Shown here: in pieces, positions 1 through 5,509 of the stretch
Position numbering within the stretch: the stretch's first letter is position 1
Layout: the number at the start of each line of letters is the position of its first letter
Source of the DNA: Bacillota bacterium
GTDB lineage: Bacteria > Bacillota > Clostridia > Lachnospirales > Lachnospiraceae
Assembly: GCA_023435505.1 (NCBI GenBank)
Contig: JAEYRR010000205.1
Coordinates: forward strand, 1 to 7,752
DNA length: 7,752 bases
Direction of reading: 5' to 3'
Notes under the pieces: generated by a model
Databases searched by the model: none
What the model saw: the letters and a program-made list of their open reading frames with translations, nothing else
Told to the model about the DNA's origin: nothing
Position numbers and translations under genes: made by a program

Positions 1-135
1 TTTAACCGTTTTACATCTTTCGATGCATTTACTGTTTCATAAAGAAACGTTCTTATTCTGAAATTCTTATTGAATTTTCAGGGTTGTTTCACTGTTCAGT
101 TATCAATGTTCTTGATTGCTGCTCTCAGAAGCAGC
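1..135 (-). other. Probable rRNA-operon leader transcript (5' of 16S rRNA, outside window)
   Basis: Read on the minus strand from a likely start near 135, this stretch has the look of a Firmicutes rRNA leader. A 5' hairpin has arms at 135-130 and 123-118 (GCTGCT/AGCAGC). A boxA-like segment at 110-90 reads AACATTGATAACTGAACA, similar to the TTTGAAAACTGAACA-type motif known from rRNA leaders and 16S-23S spacers. Two small hairpins follow, at 48-34 (GTTTC/GAAAC) and 25-14 (CATC-GAAA-GATG, a GNRA tetraloop). It has no ribosome binding site followed by an ORF. The identity rests on the motif and on the tandem promoters upstream. A tRNA operon or other stable RNA unit is the main alternative. The rRNA gene itself is not visible. 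Confidence 0.6.
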
Positions 136-141
136 TTGTCT

Positions 142-170
142 ATCTTAACACCTTTAAATCTTTTTGTCAA
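142..170 (-). promoter_or_regulatory. Promoter P2 of the presumed rRNA operon
   Basis: On the minus strand the -35 box is TTGACA (170-165), the spacer is exactly 17 bases, and the -10 box is TAAGAT (147-142), preceded by TGT, which makes it an extended -10. The likely start is the G at about 135. A/T-rich tracts lie directly upstream of the -35 box and could act as an UP element. The match to the sigma-A consensus and the stable-RNA-like leader downstream suggest strong, growth-controlled transcription. Start with G would fit the GTP-dependent control known for Bacillus subtilis rRNA promoters, but that is inference. Confidence 0.75.
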
Positions 171-276
171 CAAGTTTTTCAACTTTTTTCGTGAACTTTC
201 GACTTATCCATTTCTGATTAATGAAACGTCATTTCTACTTCATTATCTCTTATGGGGTGTCGCTGACAACTTGACT

Positions 277-305
277 ATAGTAACACAGGAAAAAAGGGTT
301 GTCAA
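277..305 (-). promoter_or_regulatory. Promoter P1 of the presumed rRNA operon
   Basis: On the minus strand the -35 box is TTGACA (305-300), the spacer is 17 bases, and the -10 box is TACTAT (282-277), preceded by TGT as an extended -10. The likely start is the G at about 270. It lies 135 bases upstream of P2 and shares its design. The 26 bases covering the -35 box and upstream A-tracts (324-299 versus 189-164) agree at about 21 positions, and both -10 boxes are followed by a CAAG motif. Tandem promoters of this kind are typical of rRNA operons. The stretch between P1 and P2 (271-171) shows no ORF with a start signal. Confidence 0.72.
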
Positions 306-357
306 TAAGTTTTTTGAATTTTTCATACAATTTAAGCAATTCACAAATTTACATAGA

Positions 358-391
358 AAAAGCACTCATATAGGTACCTATATGTGCTTTT
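358..391 (-). terminator. Rho-independent terminator after the AIM24-family gene
   Basis: This is an inverted repeat of two 16-base arms (391-376 and 375-358) centred on GGTACC, with a 2-base bulge (366-367). On the minus strand the 3' arm ends in a run of five T. It starts about 50 bases after the stop codon of the AIM24-family gene and before promoter P1, so it separates the protein genes from the presumed rRNA operon. The outer stem is A/U-rich and the T run is short, so its strength is uncertain. Confidence 0.65.
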
Positions 392-443
392 ATATACTAG
401 TATTATTATTCAGAATATCATAGTTTATGCATATAACTTACTA

Positions 444-1124
444 CTAATGTGCACTTGGGAAAAATGGACGAAGGGACATCGCCATATTACTAGCTGGCAT
501 CGTCTGTAGAATGATATTACCCGGTCCTGTTACTACTGTATTAAAGAATCCCTCTCCACCTAGAAACTTATTTTTAAGTCCAGGAACAGAAGTAATCTCC
601 ATTGTACAGCTAGCATCCATTGCTACTAGATATCCGGTATCCACGATCATGCTTTGTCCGGGTGCCAAACTATATTCCATAGCATAGCCATCTATTTCAA
701 TAAATGCTTTCCCATTTCCGGATAATCGTTGCATGATAAAGCCTTCACCTCCAAAGAAACCAGCTCCTAATTTCTTTTGAAAATGAATGGATAATTCAAC
801 TCCTCTTTCTGATGCAAGAAAAGCAGATTTCTGAGCTATAATAGGACGATTTGGTGTAATATCAAATGCTCGGATAGAACCTGGAAAACTAGAGGCAAAG
901 GCTATCATACCTTGTCCCCCCATAGCAGTATAGTTGTTCTGGAAAATGGATTCTCCAGAAAACATTCTTCCAAAGGCTTTTCCAACCCCTCCATTGGATG
1001 ATGTCTCCATTTTCATATTAGGGGACATCCAACTCATAGAACCACTCTCCGTAATCATCGTTTCACCAGGCTGTAGGTAACATATTACTACCGGCATAGG
1101 CTCGCCTTTAATTTCGTATTGCAT
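444..1124 (-). CDS. AIM24 / TIGR00266 family protein
   Basis: This is a 226-residue protein of the AIM24 (former DUF124) family, a beta-rich fold found in many bacteria and, in yeast, in a mitochondrial inner-membrane organisation protein. The molecular function of the bacterial members is not established. Family features that can be seen are the N-terminal PGETMITESGSMSWM segment (residues 19-33), the glycine-rich MFSGESIF stretch (about 54-61), the GFFGGEGFIMQRLSG block (about 122-136), the APGQSMIVDTGYLVAM block (about 154-169) and a C-terminal GGEGFFNTVVTGPG motif (about 190-203). There is no signal peptide or membrane segment, so it is probably cytosolic. The length is normal for the family. 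The start is supported by GGAGG eight bases upstream. It has its own promoter and terminator and is probably monocistronic. Confidence 0.88.
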   Translation of the reverse strand: MQYEIKGEPMPVVICYLQPGETMITESGSMSWMSPNMKMETSSNGGVGKAFGRMFSGESIFQNNYTAMGGQGMIAFASSFPGSIRAFDITPNRPIIAQKSAFLASERGVELSIHFQKKLGAGFFGGEGFIMQRLSGNGKAFIEIDGYAMEYSLAPGQSMIVDTGYLVAMDASCTMEITSVPGLKNKFLGGEGFFNTVVTGPGNIILQTMPASNMAMSLRPFFPSAH

Positions 1125-1156
1125 TTTACACTCCTCCTTTTATCTTGATACATCCT

Positions 1157-1185
1157 ATTATAACAGTAAACTTATATATTCTCAA
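1157..1185 (-). promoter_or_regulatory. Promoter of the AIM24-family gene
   Basis: On the minus strand the -35 box is TTGAGA (1185-1180), the spacer is 17 bases, and the -10 box is a perfect TATAAT (1162-1157), extended by TGT. The predicted start is near 1150, giving a leader of about 26 bases that includes AAAGGAGGAG. It lies within the 83-base gap after the metallo-hydrolase stop codon, so the AIM24-family gene can be expressed independently of the gene upstream. No hairpin terminator is seen in that gap, so read-through from the gene upstream is also possible. Confidence 0.75.
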
Positions 1186-1207
1186 TTACACTTGGAAGAT
1201 TTGTCCA

Positions 1208-1936
1208 TTATATTGTAAAAGTTTGATTGACATGTTCGATAGGAACTACTTGATCCAGATAAGATTTGACGCAATCCTTTTGTAATAGAAGATCTATAAC
1301 GGAATAATTCCCCCAACAGTGCATTGGGAATACTTTCTCTGCCCCTACCACCTTCATAAAATAATCAAACCCCCACCAATAACGTTCCTCTTGCCTAGGA
1401 TCTAAGACAACAAAGGCAACATCCAGATGTCTCCCTTTTAGTTTATTTATTTCATTGGTATACTCTCGTTCCATTTTATTTTCTTCCTCAAATTCTTCTC
1501 CTGGCCAAGACCACCAGTTCAAATCACCGGCATGATAGAGTACCTTACCTTCGTATGTCACCACAAAGGCTACTCCCGCATCTGTAGAAGTTAAGGTCTC
1601 CACTAGAATTTTACGGTCTCCATCCCCTAGCTCATAAGACTGATTTTTCCCAACATAAGTAATCTCCTCTTTTACAGTGGGAACTACACCATTTCTCTCC
1701 AAGTAATTGGAACTTAACCTAATGTCCTTTGAAAATACGTAATGTACATTAGGATAGTCAGCTAATTTTTGAAAAATCTCCATATTAAAATGATCATGGT
1801 GCTTATGACTGGAAAACACATAAAGCTGTTTGTTGACATCTATGGATGGAAGCTCACCCTTATACCAGTCAAAGAGCAATCCGACATTCTTTAAATCGAC
1901 ATAAAAACTACTATGATCTATAAATGTAATCTGCAT
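1208..1936 (-). CDS. MBL-fold metallo-hydrolase
   Basis: This is a 242-residue metallo-beta-lactamase-fold protein of the small stand-alone type (UlaG/RNase Z-like superfamily). The substrate is unknown. The metal signature HxHxDH is intact (H44, H46, D48, H49, in SSHKHHDHF), as are the later AGD motif (D138) and the final metal His in PMHCWG (H206). At the usual place of the third N-terminal-half histidine the sequence reads STDAGVAF (about 117-124), with Asp119 rather than His. This may be a subfamily trait. The N-terminal strand FIDHSSFYV is typical of the fold. A tryptophan-rich insert (W141, W142, W144, and W187-W188) probably lines the active site. There is no signal peptide. AGGAGGG lies five bases before the ATG. 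It follows a terminator and is transcribed separately from the pyrimidine operon. Confidence 0.87.
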   Translation of the reverse strand: MQITFIDHSSFYVDLKNVGLLFDWYKGELPSIDVNKQLYVFSSHKHHDHFNMEIFQKLADYPNVHYVFSKDIRLSSNYLERNGVVPTVKEEITYVGKNQSYELGDGDRKILVETLTSTDAGVAFVVTYEGKVLYHAGDLNWWSWPGEEFEEENKMEREYTNEINKLKGRHLDVAFVVLDPRQEERYWWGFDYFMKVVGAEKVFPMHCWGNYSVIDLLLQKDCVKSYLDQVVPIEHVNQTFTI

Positions 1937-1955
1937 AACATCCCTCCTTTTTGCT

Positions 1956-1985
1956 ATTATACCTCAAAACACCTTGAAGAGTCAG
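1956..1985 (-). promoter_or_regulatory. Possible promoter of the MBL-fold gene
   Basis: On the minus strand a perfect TATAAT (1961-1956) lies in the gap between the terminator and the MBL gene. The best -35 candidate is CTGACT (1985-1980) at 18 bases, a weak match. The predicted start near 1949 would leave a leader of only about 13 bases, with AGGAGGG right at the 5' end. The -10 box is convincing, but the short leader and poor -35 keep confidence moderate. Confidence 0.45.
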
Positions 1986-1994
1986 CAAACCTAA

Positions 1995-2043
1995 AAGAAA
2001 AAGGATTGAATCTGTTACTTACATCAATTCAATCCTTTTTCTT
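1995..2043 (-). terminator. Strong terminator of the pyrimidine operon, probably bidirectional
   Basis: This is a perfect 17-base inverted repeat (arms 2043-2027 and 2011-1995) with a 15-base loop, starting one base after the stop codon of the cytidylate-kinase-like gene. On the minus strand the 3' arm ends in TTTTTCTTTT, a good U tract. The plus strand also shows a T-rich tail, so it could stop transcription both ways. It marks the end of the operon that begins right of the window. Confidence 0.9.
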
Positions 2044-2044
2044 A

Positions 2045-2689
2045 TTATTTGATATTTAGGTTATATTCAGGAAACTTAATACCAATATATTTTATAATTA
2101 CATCCACACATCTGTCTCTTCCTACCCTGTCACTATTTAGAATCATATCATAATTAATAGGATCGGTCCAAACTCTACCACCAGTATAATAATTATAGTA
2201 TTGTGCCCTATACCGGTCTGTACTACGTATCAGCTGTCCTGCACGATCCTTAGAGATATACATTTTGCTCATCACAGATTTTACACAGGCTTCTCTTGGA
2301 GCATCTATGTAAATGCTTATAACATTATCATTTTCTCTTAAGAGATAATCTGCGCATTTCCCTACAATGACACAACTTTCCGTTTTAGCAAGATGACGAA
2401 TGATTTGTGCCTGAATATTAAATAAATTAATATCCGAAACAAAGTTTTTTTCATGAGGCTCTAGTACATTACTTGGTGGAATCTTATGAAGGAGACTGGC
2501 TAATTTCTGACTACGTAATCTTTCATCATTTTCTACAAACAGACTTTCATCAATTCCGCTTTGATCTGATGCAAGGGTTAGCAGTTGTCTCTCATAGCAT
2601 ACAATCCCCAGCTTCTCTGCTAACTTAGTCCCTATTTCCTTTCCACCACTACCAAAACCCCGGGCAATAGTTATTACAACATTCTCCAT
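2045..2689 (-). CDS. Cytidylate-kinase-like P-loop protein
   Basis: This is a 214-residue protein of the cytidylate-kinase-like family (Cytidylate_kin2 type), common in Clostridia and mostly uncharacterised. The N terminus VVITIARGFGSGGKEIG is the nucleotide-binding P-loop (G11 to K17). As is usual in this family, the canonical Ser/Thr after the Lys is absent (E18). Other family marks are CVIVGKCADYLL (about 105-116) and the strand NVISIYIDAP (about 121-130), followed by an Arg/Lys-rich lid-like helix (about 131-160). True CMP kinase activity is not shown by the sequence. A role as another nucleotide kinase or as a regulator is equally open. It is the last gene of the pyrimidine operon, 18 bases after the amidohydrolase stop, with AGGAGGT six bases before the ATG. 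There is no signal peptide or membrane segment. Confidence 0.82.
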   Translation of the reverse strand: MENVVITIARGFGSGGKEIGTKLAEKLGIVCYERQLLTLASDQSGIDESLFVENDERLRSQKLASLLHKIPPSNVLEPHEKNFVSDINLFNIQAQIIRHLAKTESCVIVGKCADYLLRENDNVISIYIDAPREACVKSVMSKMYISKDRAGQLIRSTDRYRAQYYNYYTGGRVWTDPINYDMILNSDRVGRDRCVDVIIKYIGIKFPEYNLNIK

Positions 2690-2707
2690 AGTCAGACCTC
2701 CTATGCT

Positions 2708-3976
2708 TTATTTTGCATCTGCCTTAAGTACTGCATGCAGCATTACAGTTGCTCCATCTGTGCAATGTTCTGCCATAGAATACTCAGGCTCACAGTGAGA
2801 TAATCCATCTTTTGACTGTACAAAGATCATGGTGGTCGGAAGCATATAGGACGCAAACTGTGCATCATGGCCAGCTCCGGAGTGGATGTACTGATGACTG
2901 ACCCCAAGCTCCTCGGCAGCTTCTTTGACATAGCCTACCAGTTCTTTATCCCAATACACAGTATCGCGATTCCAGGCTTTTTCAACCTCACAGGTACAAC
3001 TCCCCCATGTTCTGTCTCCACAGCTCTTTACAATTTCAAGAACCTGTTCTAGTACCTTTGGATCTTCATGTCTAGCATCAAAGGAGAAGTCAAAATAATC
3101 AGGAACACAAGTATGTACACATGGATGACATACCACTTCTCCTGTCGTATATACCAATTCCGGTATCCCAAGCTTATCAATCTCTTCATGTAGATAGCAT
3201 AGTGCCAGAGACGCTGCATAAAAGGCATCTTTTCTCTTTGGCATAGGAAAGGTACCGGCATGTGTGGTCTGCCCATAAAACTTTACTCTGTAATTAAACA
3301 TACCAAGAACACAGTCTACTACACCAATTTCATTTCCATTATCTTCAAGGATGGGACCTTGTTCAATATGGGTTTCAAACATACATTGATACCGAGCTGG
3401 ACTCAGTCTATATTTTCTGTCCCCTTTAAACCCGGAGTTCTCCAACGCCTTACCAAAGGTACTTTTATTATCAAGGATGCTCTTTTGTTGCATCATATCT
3501 TCATATTTAAACTTACCTCTGATATTCTCCGGAATATAATCGTAACATACAATACCAGAGCACATCATAGCCGGAGGATACAAAGAGCCTTCTTCATTTG
3601 TCCAAATCATGGCGGTAAGTGGATGTTTATGTGAAATAGTATGCTCTACCACGGTTTCCAGAACTTCCATCGCTGATATTACTCCTAATATCCCATCATA
3701 ATTTCCCCCGTTTTTTACTGAATCGCAGTGGGATGCCATTACAATTCGTTTTGCATCGGGTTGTGTACCGGGAATGGTGGCATAAACATTGGCAACATCA
3801 TCTATCTCAATGGTCGCACCAATGTTCTCCATTCTCTTAATAAATTCCTTGCGTGCCATAATTGCCTCTGGAGAAAGGGAATATCTTGTAATTCCACCAT
3901 GCCCCGCATCTCCAAACTGACTCATGGTACTAATTTTATCTTTCATTCTTTCCAGACTGCATTTATACATAAGCAC
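2708..3976 (-). CDS. M20-family N-carbamoyl amino acid amidohydrolase (probable beta-ureidopropionase)
   Basis: This is a 422-residue zinc-dependent hydrolase of the AllC/HyuC/beta-alanine synthase group (peptidase M20 fold). It likely cleaves N-carbamoyl-beta-alanine or N-carbamoyl-beta-aminoisobutyrate to the amino acid, CO2 and ammonia, the third step of reductive pyrimidine breakdown. The metal and catalytic residues are in place: H83 (ASHCDS), D94 (NYDG), E128/E129 (TNEEGS), H203 (THIEQGP) and H394 (LSHCEPE). The dimerisation/lid domain (about 220-335) holds GQTTHAGTFPM (H239) and the substrate-carboxylate Arg (FDAR, R302). The conserved Asn 13 residues before that Arg is Thr289 here, so the exact substrate is less sure. 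Allantoate amidohydrolase is the main alternative, but the neighbours favour pyrimidines. It follows preA by 12 bases. The start is GTG at 3976 or ATG at 3970. Confidence 0.85.
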   Translation of the reverse strand: MLMYKCSLERMKDKISTMSQFGDAGHGGITRYSLSPEAIMARKEFIKRMENIGATIEIDDVANVYATIPGTQPDAKRIVMASHCDSVKNGGNYDGILGVISAMEVLETVVEHTISHKHPLTAMIWTNEEGSLYPPAMMCSGIVCYDYIPENIRGKFKYEDMMQQKSILDNKSTFGKALENSGFKGDRKYRLSPARYQCMFETHIEQGPILEDNGNEIGVVDCVLGMFNYRVKFYGQTTHAGTFPMPKRKDAFYAASLALCYLHEEIDKLGIPELVYTTGEVVCHPCVHTCVPDYFDFSFDARHEDPKVLEQVLEIVKSCGDRTWGSCTCEVEKAWNRDTVYWDKELVGYVKEAAEELGVSHQYIHSGAGHDAQFASYMLPTTMIFVQSKDGLSHCEPEYSMAEHCTDGATVMLHAVLKADAK

Positions 3977-3982
3977 TAACTT

Positions 3983-3988
3983 CCTTCC
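3983..3988 (-). promoter_or_regulatory. Ribosome binding site deciding the amidohydrolase start
   Basis: GGAAGG (3988-3983) directly follows the preA TAG stop. It is six bases from the GTG at 3976 and twelve from the ATG at 3970, which favours the GTG start. The shifted core GGAAG (3984-3980) would sit nine bases from the ATG, so the choice is not settled. Either start changes only two residues. This site is weaker than the AGGAGG sites of the neighbouring genes. Confidence 0.5.
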
Positions 3989-5482
3989 CTATATAATTTG
4001 GACTCTTGTTCCGGTTGAGATTGCTCCTATCGGGCAAACGATTCTACATAATTGGCAACCTACACACTTGGTTGGATCCATTCTTGGAGTTCTATTCTCA
4101 CCTATAGTAATCGCCTGATGTCCACCATCATAACAGGACAGATAGCACCTTCCACAACCAACACACAGATTACGGTCAAACCTTGGATAGCAGATACTTT
4201 GACGGTCTAATTCTTCCGATGGGCATATGTTAGCTACTGCCTTTCCTACTAGTTGCTTAATAGAGGAAATCTGATTCTTTATAAGATAATGCTTTAGTCC
4301 ATCTAGCAGGTCATCTATAATCCTATACCCATATTCCATGACTGCAGTAGTAATTTGAACTGTTTCACACCCTAAAGCGATAAACTCCATGGCATCTCTC
4401 CAGCTCTCGATACCACCCATACCACTAATAGGGATGTACTGTAGTTCCTTATTACTTTTCATATCATAGATAAAACGTAATGCTATGGGCTTCACTGCTT
4501 TTCCAGAGTACCCTCCTATCGCTGATTTACCTATGACATTAGGCCCTGATACAAAAGTCTGAAGATCAATGTTCATAATACTTTTTATGGTATTGATTGC
4601 TGCGATACCATCTGCTCCTGCTTTGACTGCTGCCAACGCAGGTTCCTCCATACTAGTAATATTTGGGGTCATCTTTGCAAGAATTGGAAGCCTAGTTCCT
4701 TTTCTAGTCGCTGCCGTATAACGGGCTACTAGATCGGGATTCGTTCCAACATCACTACCAAGCCCATCCCCTCTCATATGCGGACAAGAAAAATTACACT
4801 CAATAAGATCTGCTCCAGCTTCCTCCATCTTACTAGCAAGTAACGTCCATTCCTCTTCATTTTGACCCATAATGGATGCAATAATCACCTTGGAAGGATA
4901 GTCCTTCTTAAGTTGTTTTAGATAGATAAGGTTCTCCTGCAGCGTATGATCAGATATCTGCTCAATATTCTTAAATCCCATAAAGGAACTGTTGCTGTCC
5001 TGATGGATACAGTCAAATCTAGGTGATGCCTCTTCAGGTACAAACATCCCTATGGTTTTAAAAGCAACACCTGCCCATCCCATATCAAATGCCTTGGCTA
5101 CCATCTCATAATTACTACCAACAATAGAAGAAGATAAGAAAAATGGATTTTCACAGTGTACTCCACAGAACTCTATGGAGAGATCTGTAGTTTCTTCTGT
5201 CAGTATATGGGATGGTTGAACCTGTTTGAGAATTTCCTTAATATTAACTGGATCTCCAAGCTTGCCTCGAATACATGCTTTCATACAGGTTGGTTTCATA
5301 CAGGTAATGCAGGGATTTACCTCAGGCATAAGTTCGGCCACACGATCAGGATTATCCAATCTGTATGACTGCATCATTTGGCTTACGGGAAGTCCCACAG
5401 GACACTGTTTATCACATGGAGCATTGAAACATAGAAGGCATTTCTGTATTTCTGTTTTTTCCACGATTCGTTCATATGCCAT
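3989..5482 (-). CDS. preA: PreA-type dihydropyrimidine dehydrogenase with extra N-terminal Fe-S domain
   Basis: This is a 497-residue enzyme that reduces uracil or thymine to the 5,6-dihydro base, the first step of reductive pyrimidine breakdown. E. coli PreA is about 411 residues. The extra ~95 residues here match the N-terminal domain of PreT/full-length DPD, with cysteines C15, C18, C23, C27 and C58, C61, C66, C70 for two [4Fe-4S] clusters. An FMN-binding TIM barrel follows (about 100-400), with SSSIVGSNYEM, FKTIG, the catalytic Cys233 in ECNFSCPH, AKMTPN, GGYSGKAVKPIALR and ISGMGGIESW. The C-terminal 2[4Fe-4S] ferredoxin has C440/443/446/450 and C473/476/479/483. The FAD and NADPH domains that separate these parts in eukaryotic DPD are absent, so electrons must come from a partner. 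AGGAGGTGAGG precedes the ATG. The gene lies 27 bases after hydA. It is cytosolic. Confidence 0.92.
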   Translation of the reverse strand: MAYERIVEKTEIQKCLLCFNAPCDKQCPVGLPVSQMMQSYRLDNPDRVAELMPEVNPCITCMKPTCMKACIRGKLGDPVNIKEILKQVQPSHILTEETTDLSIEFCGVHCENPFFLSSSIVGSNYEMVAKAFDMGWAGVAFKTIGMFVPEEASPRFDCIHQDSNSSFMGFKNIEQISDHTLQENLIYLKQLKKDYPSKVIIASIMGQNEEEWTLLASKMEEAGADLIECNFSCPHMRGDGLGSDVGTNPDLVARYTAATRKGTRLPILAKMTPNITSMEEPALAAVKAGADGIAAINTIKSIMNIDLQTFVSGPNVIGKSAIGGYSGKAVKPIALRFIYDMKSNKELQYIPISGMGGIESWRDAMEFIALGCETVQITTAVMEYGYRIIDDLLDGLKHYLIKNQISSIKQLVGKAVANICPSEELDRQSICYPRFDRNLCVGCGRCYLSCYDGGHQAITIGENRTPRMDPTKCVGCQLCRIVCPIGAISTGTRVQII

Positions 5483-5509
5483 TAAATCCTCACCTCCTGT
5501 TAAAAAGTT

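Noticed and set aside
1..135. 16S-23S spacer rather than a 16S leader
   Set aside because: The boxA-like motif occurs in both places, but two strong promoters lie directly upstream and no 16S 3' end is present, so a leader is the simpler reading.
70..423. Plus-strand 117-codon reading frame in the left intergenic region
   Set aside because: It starts at TTG without a ribosome binding site, is Phe/Leu-rich as expected from T-rich DNA, and overlaps both minus-strand promoters and the terminator hairpin. The two similar peptide stretches in it are just the duplicated promoter DNA.
2867..4118. Several open frames of 61-124 codons antisense or out of frame to the amidohydrolase gene
   Set aside because: They overlap a gene with clear family motifs, have no good start signals and show no recognisable domains.
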